Assembly (NCBI GenBank): GCA_038230415.1 | Contig: JBBRNH010000021.1 | Coordinates: forward strand, 6,530-70,529 | Direction: 5' to 3' | Origin: JBBRNH01 sp038230415 | GTDB lineage: Bacteria > Bacteroidota > Bacteroidia > Cytophagales > Spirosomataceae | Length of the DNA stretch: 64,000 bases | Position numbers and translations under genes: made by a program | Part shown: in pieces, positions 42,083 through 49,406 of the stretch | How the letters are laid out: the number at the start of each line of letters is the position of its first letter | Numbering within the stretch: position 1 is the stretch's first letter | Notes under the pieces: generated by a model | Seen by the model: only the letters and a program-made list of their open reading frames with translations | Told to the model about the DNA's origin: nothing | The model's database searches: none

Positions 42083-43371
42083 AATTTCAGACCCGCTACC
42101 TCCTCTATATCCTCGGCCTTCATGCGGTGCTGGCTGGGCTGACCTTTCAGTTACTCAAGGAAAACAAGCCCTGGTTCATTGCGTCGGAAGCGTTGCTTGG
42201 GCTGTCGTTATATGTGGCCGTGCAGATTTACCGGGCGTTCCGGCAACCGTCAGTATTTATCTCGTCGGGCATCGAAGCCATTCAGGATAAGGACTTTACG
42301 ATCAAATTTGTGCCGACCGGAAACCGGGAAGTGGACGAACTGATTCGGGTTTATAACGGCATGATTGACCAGCTCCGCACCGAGCGCACCCGGCAGGCCG
42401 AACAGCAGTTTTTTTTGGACAAGTTAATAGAAGCCGCACCGATTGCGATGCTGATTTTTGATTTCGATGCCCGCGTATCAGCCGTGAACCCCAGGGCGCG
42501 GCAATTGTTGCGATTGTCCGATGCTGACTTGCTCCAAAAACCACTGTCGGCCATTCAGCATCCGTTGTTTACCCACCTCGCCCAGTTGCCGCCCGACCAG
42601 CCCCAAACCATCAAATTAGCGGGCGTAGAAACCTACCGGGTGTTGCGGGGGCAGTTCATGGATCGGGGTTTTCGGCGGCAATTTTTGTTTATCGAAGAGT
42701 TGACCGCCGAGATTATCGAAACCGAAAAAAAGGCATACGGCAAGGTAATCCGAATGATGGCCCACGAGGTCAACAACTCCATCGGGGCCGTCAACTCCAT
42801 CCTGCACATTGCCGAACCCGACGTGGCCGATGCCGATGTGCAACAGGCTGTTCGGGTAGCTATCGAGCGCAACAACCGGCTCAACCAGTTCATGCGCCGG
42901 TTTGCCGATGTCGTGCGGCTTCCTGCGCCAAACATCGCCCCGGCCAATGTGAATGATCTGGTAAAAAACGGGTTGCAACTCATGCAGCCGCAGGCCCGGC
43001 AACGGAGTGTTTCACTGACCTCGTGCTTGCCCGATATGCCTGTGAATCAACTGATTGACGTTGGGCAGATGGAGCAGGTGTTGGTCAATATCGTAAAAAA
43101 CGCGCTGGAATCCTGCCGGGCGGGGCAAGCCGTAGAACTTATCCTGACCAACCGCGAACTGCTCATCCGCAACAACGGCAAACCTATCACTAACGATGTA
43201 GCCCTGCACCTGTTCGGCCCGTTTTTCAGCACAAAACCAACCGGGCAGGGCATCGGCCTGACGCTTACCCGCGAGATTCTGCTGAATCATGGGTTTGGGT
43301 TTTCGCTGAAAACCGACGCTGACGGTTGGACGGTGTTTCGGATTGACTGGCAGCCGGTCAGAAGTCGCTAA
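42079..43371 (+). CDS. membrane sensor histidine kinase
   Basis: A 430-residue kinase with two close membrane helices at the N-terminus (about 8-24 and 31-50) and almost no periplasmic loop, so it probably senses membrane or cytoplasmic signals. Then a HAMP-like linker (about 55-110), a PAS domain (about 112-210), the phosphorylation site His229 in 'MMAHEVNNSIGAV', and an ATPase domain with 'NIVKNALESC' (N box) and 'GQGIGLTLTREIL' (G box). This is the NtrY/AtoS-like type that pairs with NtrC-class regulators. It shares a four-base overlap with its regulator gene. Confidence 0.92.
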   Translation: MKFQTRYLLYILGLHAVLAGLTFQLLKENKPWFIASEALLGLSLYVAVQIYRAFRQPSVFISSGIEAIQDKDFTIKFVPTGNREVDELIRVYNGMIDQLRTERTRQAEQQFFLDKLIEAAPIAMLIFDFDARVSAVNPRARQLLRLSDADLLQKPLSAIQHPLFTHLAQLPPDQPQTIKLAGVETYRVLRGQFMDRGFRRQFLFIEELTAEIIETEKKAYGKVIRMMAHEVNNSIGAVNSILHIAEPDVADADVQQAVRVAIERNNRLNQFMRRFADVVRLPAPNIAPANVNDLVKNGLQLMQPQARQRSVSLTSCLPDMPVNQLIDVGQMEQVLVNIVKNALESCRAGQAVELILTNRELLIRNNGKPITNDVALHLFGPFFSTKPTGQGIGLTLTREILLNHGFGFSLKTDADGWTVFRIDWQPVRSR

Positions 43372-43381
43372 TCAACGTAAA

Positions 43382-43559
43382 TTATGGATAACGCTGTTTT
43401 TTTAGTGCCGGTAGGCACGGAATGTTTGTAGAAAAGAAAAATTCGTGTGTTTTACCTCGTGCCGTAGGTACGGAATCATTCCGTACCTACGGCACAAAAC
43501 TGATAATCAATTACTTACTACTACAAACATTCGTCCCCTGCGGGGCCAATTATCCATAA
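43382..43559. repeat. nested palindromic element (REPIN/MITE-like)
   Basis: A 178-base element in the gap between the convergent histidine kinase and HAD genes. The ends are inverted copies of TTATGGATAA (43382-43391 and 43550-43559). Inside lie inverted copies of GAATGTTTGTAG (43420-43431 and 43521-43532). The centre is an 18-bp palindrome with one spacer base (43459-43495, GTGCCGTAGGTACGGAAT). No coding capacity is seen. Confidence 0.65.
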
Positions 43560-43587
43560 CTCTTAAGTTCGTTAAACCTGCCAAGAG

Positions 43588-44433
43588 TCAGATCACCGCC
43601 GATTCGCAAACGTAGGTGGGAATAATGCCCGTGCTTTGGATTCTGACGGCAGCTTCGTCGGCGTTGGTGTTGCCGGTCAACACAAGGGCGGTATCCAAGC
43701 CAAATTTGTTGCCGCCTAAGATATCGGTGCGGAGCGTATCGCCAATCATCAGAATATCGCGTTTACCAATGCCGAGGGCCGGGCTGATCTGCTCGTAGGC
43801 CAGCATAAACAGTTGAGCATCGGGCTTGCCGAACCGGATAAACTGCTTCCCCACGATGCGCTCGATCATGTCGGCCACACCCCCAATCGCCACCGCCACC
43901 TGATTGTTGGTGATCGGATAGGTGGTGTCGGTGTTGGCAACAATCACCGGGATATTCCGCAGCCGGAGCAGGTTGATGGCCTTGTTGAGGTCGGTGTTCC
44001 AGTCGAAACCTTCATCATCGAGCAGTACCAGCGCGTTAATGTCGGCGAGGTGGTCTAAGTCTAACTGCCTGATTGACAGCGTTTGTAGCCCGGCTGTTTC
44101 GATGTAATGGGCCGAGTCTTCGGTGCCGAGGTAAGCCACCGTTCCATGCGGCACTTTGAGCGACAGGTACTCGCGGGCGAGCATCCCGGACGAAACAATC
44201 CGGTCGGGGGTGATGGCCGACAGGCCCAGCCGATGATACGATTCGGCCATATCGTCGGGGCTGCGCGAGGCATCGTTGGTCAGCACATAAAATTCGCGGT
44301 TGTTGGTCGCCAGCCAGTCAAAGGTTTGGGCAATGCCGGGAATCAGTCCCCGGTAGTTTTTCAACACACCAAAGGCATCGAAGAAAAACACGCGGTAACG
44401 GTCGGCGATGGTGGCGAAATTGGAGAGGTTCAT
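43588..44433 (-). CDS. HAD-IIA family protein with altered catalytic motif
   Basis: A 281-residue protein of the HAD subfamily IIA (NagD-like) with 'YRVFFFDAFGVLKNY' as motif I. The nucleophile Asp19 is present, but the second Asp of DxD, the usual acid/base of phosphatases, is Phe21. 'VLTNDASRS' is motif II and 'ILMIGDTLRTDILGG' is motif IV. The cap region is of the C2 type. Related family members with DxWGV also lack the second Asp. It may be a weak phosphatase or a binding protein. It is last of a three-gene minus-strand operon, 3 bases after the kinase gene. Confidence 0.82.
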   Translation of the reverse strand: MNLSNFATIADRYRVFFFDAFGVLKNYRGLIPGIAQTFDWLATNNREFYVLTNDASRSPDDMAESYHRLGLSAITPDRIVSSGMLAREYLSLKVPHGTVAYLGTEDSAHYIETAGLQTLSIRQLDLDHLADINALVLLDDEGFDWNTDLNKAINLLRLRNIPVIVANTDTTYPITNNQVAVAIGGVADMIERIVGKQFIRFGKPDAQLFMLAYEQISPALGIGKRDILMIGDTLRTDILGGNKFGLDTALVLTGNTNADEAAVRIQSTGIIPTYVCESAVI

Positions 44434-44436
44434 GAG

Positions 44437-45480
44437 TCAGAGAGCCAACGCCCGCAGAATTTTGTCGGCATCGAAGGTACGTTCCAGGGCGGGGAAATAA
44501 ATCTCATAAGCCTCGCGCTGAAGCTTGGTGGCGTAGGTGCGGTGAAAAAAATACCGCCCGTACTTAATCACGTAGTTCAGGATAAAGAACCGATACGCTT
44601 CCTCCATAAACCGGATTTCATTTTCGGTAAGCGGGTTTACGGCGTGATATTCGCGCAAAAACAGCAGAAATCGGTCTTCCATCAGCGGCCCGGCCAAATA
44701 GCTAAACACCGTGCGGTCGCCCGCGTCAGACACCACGCGGCTGAAAAAGTAGAAGTCCATCACCCGGTAACTGATTCTGAACCAGTCATAATCCCAGCGC
44801 GAGAAGAGTTCGAGGTTATCGGTGACGGAGAAATTGCCGATGTTCCAGTCCACAAAAACGGGCATTGTTTCTACCTGCCCGGCCACGAGTTTCTGCCGGT
44901 TGGTCAGGAATAAATCGCACTGCCGACGGAGCGTGTCAATATGGTTGCGGTGTTCAAACTGCCCCGCGTTGGTATCTAAAATCTCCAGTAAATCGCGTAC
45001 ATCAGAACGGAGCGTTTTGCTGGATTTGGGCAGCACCGGGCTGACCCGCGCACAGGCCCGGTGAAACTTTGCCACCTGCACGGCCAGCCGTTTAATGTCA
45101 TCATCCTGCAACCGGCGGGGCATCCGGTGCTGAGTGCGAATGGGGTTATAAAACACGACCCAGGCATTCACAAAATCGTCTTGATGATGGTAGGTATAGA
45201 CCTGATTATGTTTCAGGAGCGATTTCGCCAGCACATTCTCAAATGGGTACAGCAGGTTATTGGACAGGGCCTGAATGATCCGGTGGTCTTCCTTAAAATG
45301 TTCATACTTACCGAAATACGACAGCTTGGCAATCACCGTGTCGCCCCCGTCGAGCCGCACCCGAAAGACGTGATTGGTGGACACCCGCGCCGAAATATCT
45401 TCGATGGCTTTTATAGGCTGCGAAGGGTCAAAACCAGCCCACGCCTGCCGGATAATGGCCGGATAGTCAATGAGTTTCAT
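44437..45480 (-). CDS. APH-fold phosphotransferase
   Basis: A 347-residue kinase-like protein. Lys52 in 'VIAKLSY' is the ATP lysine. The catalytic loop is 'FVDWNIGNF' (Asp211, Asn216), in place of the usual HGDxxxxN, and 'RWDYDWFRIS' supplies the metal Asp. Members phosphorylate small molecules such as choline, homoserine, sugars or aminoglycosides. The place between a glutamine-synthetase-like ligase and a HAD protein points to metabolism, not drug resistance. ATG 45480 overlaps the stop of the ligase gene by four bases, and this start excludes 20 codons read inside that gene. Confidence 0.82.
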   Translation of the reverse strand: MKLIDYPAIIRQAWAGFDPSQPIKAIEDISARVSTNHVFRVRLDGGDTVIAKLSYFGKYEHFKEDHRIIQALSNNLLYPFENVLAKSLLKHNQVYTYHHQDDFVNAWVVFYNPIRTQHRMPRRLQDDDIKRLAVQVAKFHRACARVSPVLPKSSKTLRSDVRDLLEILDTNAGQFEHRNHIDTLRRQCDLFLTNRQKLVAGQVETMPVFVDWNIGNFSVTDNLELFSRWDYDWFRISYRVMDFYFFSRVVSDAGDRTVFSYLAGPLMEDRFLLFLREYHAVNPLTENEIRFMEEAYRFFILNYVIKYGRYFFHRTYATKLQREAYEIYFPALERTFDADKILRALAL

Positions 45481-46820
45481 ATAATCTCGAAATACCGTTT
45501 CAGTTCCCAGTCGCTGACTTGCCGGGCATAGTGCCGCCATTCCCAGTCGCGGGTACGGGTGAAATGGTCAACAAAGGTGGCCCCGAAGAGTTCGTCGGCA
45601 ATGGCTGATTCGCGCATGGTAGCGGTGGCCGCGCCGAGGTTTTCCGGCAGCGTGCCGTGTTGTTTGTCTCGATACCCATTGCCGGTGGTGGCGGCAATAG
45701 TGAGGGGTAATTCGTGCCGGATGCCATATAGCCCCGATGCGAGCGCAGCGGCCATCGCCAGATACGGGTTGGTGTCGGCCCCCGAAACGCGATGCTCTAC
45801 CCGCGTCAGGTTTTCAGATGGAGTCAAAACGCGCAGGGCGGTTGTTCGGTTGTCCATTCCCCAGGTCACGGTGGTTGGAGCCCAGGCACCTTCTACCAGC
45901 CGTTTATAGCTGTTGACGGTCGGGGCAAACATGGGCAAGATATGCGGCAGGCAGTGCAACTGCCCGGCGATGAAGTGCCGCGCTAAATCACTGATTTTCT
46001 GTGGTTTGACATCATCAAAAAACAGGTTTTTAGTTTGGTCGGGGTTCCAGAGACTTTGGTGAATATGGCCGCTGCAACCGGGCAGATCGGTATTCCATTT
46101 CGCCATAAAACTCGCCACAATCCCGTGCCGGTACGCAATTTCTTTGACCCCGGTTTTGAGCAGTATGGCCTTGTCGGCGGCTTGCAAAATGGTGGCATGA
46201 TGAATAGCGGCTTCATAGACACCCGGCCCGGTTTCGGTATGCAAGCCTTCGAGCGGCACATCAAAACGGGCTAATGAATCAAACAAATCGGTAAAATAAG
46301 CCGATTCGAGTGAGGGCCGCAACTGCGAGTAGCCAAACATACCGGGCGTGAGCGGTTCGGGGTTCCGAAACTCTTTTTGGTGCAGTGATTGGGGTGTTTC
46401 GCGGAAGTTGAACCACTCAAATTCCTGAGCATATTCGGCGTGATACCCCATCCGTTGGCAGTCGGCGGCAATATGTTTCAGGAGCGAACGCGGGCAGGCA
46501 GGCAACGTGTTGGCGGGATCGGCATGGCTAAAATCGGCTAAGAAAAACGGCAGATCGTTCTCCCAGGGAATCCGGCGCATGGTAGCCGGGTCAAGGCTGA
46601 CGGTAGCATCGGGGTAGCCCGTGTGCCAGCCGGTGGTTTGGCCGTTGTCGTAGAGTGCGTCGGCAGTGTCCCAGCCCCAGACCACATCGCAGAAACCGTA
46701 GCCATCGGTCAGGCCGTCCATAAATTTCTGGCGCGAGATGATTTTACCCCGCAGCACCCCGTCAATATCGGCGAAGGCGTATTTGATTTTGTGGTCGTCG
46801 GGCAGGAGCAGGTTAGTCAT
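45477..46820 (-). CDS. glutamine synthetase-like ligase (GlnA/PuuA family)
   Basis: A 447-residue type-I-like glutamine synthetase fold. Metal and substrate motifs: 'AEYAQEFEWFNF', 'GLHTETGPGVYEAAI', 'GCSGHIHQSLW', 'NSYKRLVEGAWAP' and 'RVEHRVSGADTNPYL'. The N-terminal beta-grasp starts 'YAFADIDGVLRGK', as in gamma-glutamylpolyamine synthetases and similar amine ligases, so it is less likely to be the main GlnA. ATG 46820 is preferred to the GTG at 46835. It leads the operon with the APH-fold kinase and HAD protein, hinting at gamma-glutamylation of an amino alcohol or similar amine. Confidence 0.85.
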   Translation of the reverse strand: MTNLLLPDDHKIKYAFADIDGVLRGKIISRQKFMDGLTDGYGFCDVVWGWDTADALYDNGQTTGWHTGYPDATVSLDPATMRRIPWENDLPFFLADFSHADPANTLPACPRSLLKHIAADCQRMGYHAEYAQEFEWFNFRETPQSLHQKEFRNPEPLTPGMFGYSQLRPSLESAYFTDLFDSLARFDVPLEGLHTETGPGVYEAAIHHATILQAADKAILLKTGVKEIAYRHGIVASFMAKWNTDLPGCSGHIHQSLWNPDQTKNLFFDDVKPQKISDLARHFIAGQLHCLPHILPMFAPTVNSYKRLVEGAWAPTTVTWGMDNRTTALRVLTPSENLTRVEHRVSGADTNPYLAMAAALASGLYGIRHELPLTIAATTGNGYRDKQHGTLPENLGAATATMRESAIADELFGATFVDHFTRTRDWEWRHYARQVSDWELKRYFEII

Positions 46821-46896
46821 GAGAGTCGCTGGCACGGGTTAAGCGTGCCAAAGGTAGTTTTGTTGGAGATTTGCACAAACCAACCGCCATACTGCC

Positions 46897-47022
46897 ATGC
46901 GCTTTTTACTGATTACGTGTTTGATTCTGACGTTCGTACCTGCCTTCACCCCGGCCCAGACCACCGAACAGCCCGATCCACTCCGGCCCGGTTTGGCAGA
47001 TACTGCATATAAGAAGAAATAA
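46897..47022 (+). CDS. small secreted peptide, 41 aa
   Basis: A short frame starting at ATG 46897 encodes a clear signal peptide (MRFLLITCLILTFVPAF) with predicted cleavage near 'TPAQ', leaving about 20 residues rich in Pro and charged residues and ending in three Lys. A TAGTTTTG -7 promoter element lies at 46855-46862. I do not recognise the product. It is divergent from the glutamine synthetase-like gene. Confidence 0.5.
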   Translation: MRFLLITCLILTFVPAFTPAQTTEQPDPLRPGLADTAYKKK

Positions 47023-47130
47023 ACAATGAGTGAGCGCCGTGCGTTTGCTTTAGTCATCAAACTAATTAAACCTTGCAGGTGCATCGTTTGTCCAAAAGTT
47101 GATTTTTTACACCAATTTAGACTGTACGCT

Positions 47131-47745
47131 ATGAAAACGATCCGGGTAAACACCCTTCTGGCAATTATGATTGTTGCCCTGTCTGTAAGTACACTGCAAG
47201 CCCAGCACCGTCGGGGCTGGAGTCCGCAAGCCAAAGGCAGTGCCATTGGAGCAGGCATCGGTGGAGTCGCCGGGGCCATCATCAACAAACGCAATCCCGT
47301 GGTTGGCGGGCTTATTGGCGTTGCGGCTGGTGCGGCTGGTGGCTATGCCATTGGCAAAGGCGTTGATAACCGCCGAAAAACCAATGCCCGTATCGCGGCT
47401 GCCGAACGCGAAACGGCCCTTGCCCGTCGGGAAGCCGCCGATGCCCGGCGCGAAGCTGCCCTGGCCCGGCAAGAAGCCGCGGCTGTTGCCAGCAGGCCTA
47501 ATCGCGCTGGCAGGGCTGTTCCCGCTCATGCACCCGCTGCCGTGCCGAGACCGGCTGAGAGCCACGCAGCCGCCCCGATGCTGGTGACTACTGACCCCGT
47601 TACCAATCAGGGGAAAGCGATAGCCGCAACAACCGCTACGTTGCCTGCCTTGTATGTGAGCAACGCCTTATTTCTGCCCAACACGTCGTATGGTAATTTT
47701 AATACGGCCTATCCGCTGTCGGAAGTTCGGCGGAAGAGTTGGTAA
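47131..47745 (+). CDS. exported glycine-zipper protein
   Basis: A 204-residue protein. ATG 47131 is chosen because it begins a signal peptide ('LLAIMIVALSVSTLQAQ'). A Gly/Ala-rich zipper of two helices follows ('GSAIGAGIGGVAGAII', 'GGLIGVAAGAAGGYAIG'), then a coiled-coil made of Ala-Arg-Arg-Glu-Ala repeats (about 85-120) and a Pro/Ala-rich tail. Glycine-zipper helices pack in membranes, and such proteins are often outer-membrane or stress-linked. No specific function is known. Confidence 0.75.
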   Translation: MKTIRVNTLLAIMIVALSVSTLQAQHRRGWSPQAKGSAIGAGIGGVAGAIINKRNPVVGGLIGVAAGAAGGYAIGKGVDNRRKTNARIAAAERETALARREAADARREAALARQEAAAVASRPNRAGRAVPAHAPAAVPRPAESHAAAPMLVTTDPVTNQGKAIAATTATLPALYVSNALFLPNTSYGNFNTAYPLSEVRRKSW

Positions 47746-47817
47746 GGCAAGAGTCAGTTTTTCTGGCAATGTCTGTCCCAGGCATTGCCAGACTCATAAT
47801 CAAAACTTCACAATGGC

Positions 47818-48270
47818 ATGAAACGATATGGATTTCTTATGGCGATGGCCCTGCTTGCAAGCGGTTGCCACTCGACCGATGTGGTGAATGTTCAGGATCT
47901 GAACCAGCAGTTTATCACTGCCTGGAATAATAAGGACTCGGCTAAAATTATTGGTTTTCTGGCCGATGATGTGCATTTCTTAGAAGGAAATACGCACTTA
48001 AAGGGCAAGGCAGAGGTGTCGCAGAAATGGGTACGCGAAACCCTGCCCACGCTTTCTGACCTGAAAACGAACGTAGTAAGTTCGACAGCAGACGCACAAA
48101 CGGCATACGAAGCCGGCACCTATTCGGTTGATGTGTTACCCGAAGGCCCCCGGCAACCGCACGGTATCGGCGAGGGTAATTTCATCCTGCTCTGGAAAAA
48201 AGCGCCCGACAACACCTGGAAACTCAGCTACGCCCAATTGGAGGGCTTTCCTGTTCAGGCAAGACAGTGA
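47818..48270 (+). CDS. SnoaL/NTF2-like lipoprotein (DUF4440 type)
   Basis: A 150-residue lipoprotein with lipobox 'ALLASGC' (Cys17). The mature domain is a cone-shaped NTF2-like fold: 'NQQFITAWNNKDSAKIIGFLADDVHFLEG', 'GTYSVDV' and 'GNFILLWKKAPDNTWKL' follow the DUF4440 pattern. Such domains bind small ligands or act as scaffolds; no catalytic residues are assured. It is monocistronic and faces the tRNA gene. Confidence 0.82.
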   Translation: MKRYGFLMAMALLASGCHSTDVVNVQDLNQQFITAWNNKDSAKIIGFLADDVHFLEGNTHLKGKAEVSQKWVRETLPTLSDLKTNVVSSTADAQTAYEAGTYSVDVLPEGPRQPHGIGEGNFILLWKKAPDNTWKLSYAQLEGFPVQARQ

Positions 48271-48299
48271 GTTGGGGTTTACCGGCCAACCATAAAAAA

Positions 48300-48323
48300 A
48301 AGGTCAGCCGTTTGGCTGACCTT
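48300..48323 (-). terminator. terminator of tRNA-Pro
   Basis: A 10-bp stem (48300-48309 with 48314-48323, GTTT loop on the plus strand) is followed on the minus strand by seven T. It ends the tRNA transcript just after the tRNA 3' end and may also serve the convergent NTF2-like gene. Confidence 0.8.
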
Positions 48324-48326
48324 CTG

Positions 48327-48400
48327 TCGGGATGGCGGGATTCGAACCCACGACCTCTTGCACCCCATGCAAGCACGCTACCAGGCTGCGCTACATCCCG
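48327..48400 (-). tRNA. tRNA-Pro (anticodon GGG)
   Basis: The minus strand folds as a cloverleaf of 74 bases: 7-bp acceptor stem CGGGATG / CATCCCG (48394-48400 with 48328-48334), D arm with AGCCTGGTAG, anticodon stem CTTGC/GCAAG with loop ATGGGGT and anticodon GGG, and T arm GTGGGTTCGAATCCCGC. The discriminator base is A (48327). The CCA end is not encoded. Confidence 0.95.
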
Positions 48401-48542
48401 AAGGTCTGCAAAAGTAATGGATAACGGCTGCTCTACAATGGATAATGCCATGGTGTTCCCTCATTTTTACCGCAGTATCGGTAGTATCAACCCAGAATCC
48501 ACTTCATACACAGGCAATAAACCCATTAATCCCAAAATCAAT

Positions 48543-49322
48543 ATGTTTAAATCAAACTCGCTGTTTGTCGGTATCCTGCTGGCTTCGGTCGCATTTACTA
48601 CTTCCCACGCTCAAAAATCGCCCGTTGGCGTGGGGGCCAAAGCGCCCGCCGATGCCGAAGTTTTCTTCGACGGAACCCGCCAAATGCTTGACCAGAAATG
48701 GATGTATTGGGACGGTCCCCGGTTGGCCGCTACGATGCCCATCAAATGGCAACTCCAAAAAGACCCCGTTGATGCCGGTATGACTATGAACACCAACGAC
48801 CCGGCGGCTGCGGGCGGTAAATACGGTGCGGCAGACATCGTGACCCGGAAAAAATTCCGCGACCACCGGGTGCATGTCGAGTTTCTGGTGATGAACGCGG
48901 GCGGAAACAGTGGTGTGTACCTGCAAAATCGCCACGAAATCCAGATTTTCGACGGTGACACCACCAGTCATGGCTTAGGCGCGGTGATTAATGAAAGCCC
49001 GTCTCCTTACGCCCAATACACGGGTATCGGCAAATGGAATGCCTACGATATCGTATTTCGGGCGGCCCGGTTCGAGAACGGCAAACGCACCGAAAACGCG
49101 CTGATCACGATGTATTTCAATGGCAAAAAAGTACACCGCAACCAGGTAATCACTCAGGTTTGGGGCGGGCCAAATTCAGGGATTGATGGCGGCAACGAGG
49201 GCGGCAAAGGCATTACCGACACGCCCGGCGGTCTGAAACTGCAAGCCGAAGGCCACGACGTACTGTACCGCAATATCTGGATCAAAGAATTGATATTGAA
49301 CAAGCCTGATACTGATTTTTAG
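48543..49322 (+). CDS. DUF1080 family secreted hydrolase (3-keto-disaccharide hydrolase type)
   Basis: A 259-residue exported protein; ATG 48543 begins a signal peptide ('SLFVGILLASVAFTTSHAQ'). The frame extends upstream, but that part is antisense to the tRNA gene. The mature domain is a concanavalin-like jelly roll with DUF1080 motifs 'KFRDHRVHVEFLV', 'GNSGVYLQNRHEIQIFD' and 'GGLKLQAEGHDVLYRNIWIKEL'. Characterised relatives cleave 3-keto-glycosides. It probably acts in the periplasm on modified sugars. Confidence 0.88.
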   Translation: MFKSNSLFVGILLASVAFTTSHAQKSPVGVGAKAPADAEVFFDGTRQMLDQKWMYWDGPRLAATMPIKWQLQKDPVDAGMTMNTNDPAAAGGKYGAADIVTRKKFRDHRVHVEFLVMNAGGNSGVYLQNRHEIQIFDGDTTSHGLGAVINESPSPYAQYTGIGKWNAYDIVFRAARFENGKRTENALITMYFNGKKVHRNQVITQVWGGPNSGIDGGNEGGKGITDTPGGLKLQAEGHDVLYRNIWIKELILNKPDTDF

Positions 49323-49357
49323 GGTAGTTCAGACCGGAATGCCGGTGCGACTAAAGC

Positions 49358-49388
49358 AAAAATGCCCCGGCAAAACCGGGGCATTTTT
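49358..49388. terminator. bidirectional terminator
   Basis: A perfect 13-bp stem (49358-49370 with 49376-49388) begins with A5 and ends with T5, so it works on both strands. It sits between the convergent DUF1080 and M1 peptidase genes. Confidence 0.88.
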
Positions 49389-49406
49389 ATTGGCAAAAAG
49401 CACAGG

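Noticed and set aside
44437..45480. Aminoglycoside resistance gene
   Set aside because: The protein has the APH fold, but its catalytic loop differs and its operon partners are metabolic, so a resistance role has no support.
48267..48542. A longer N-terminal extension of the DUF1080 gene
   Set aside because: It reads antisense through the tRNA-Pro gene and its terminator, and the signal peptide begins only at 48543.
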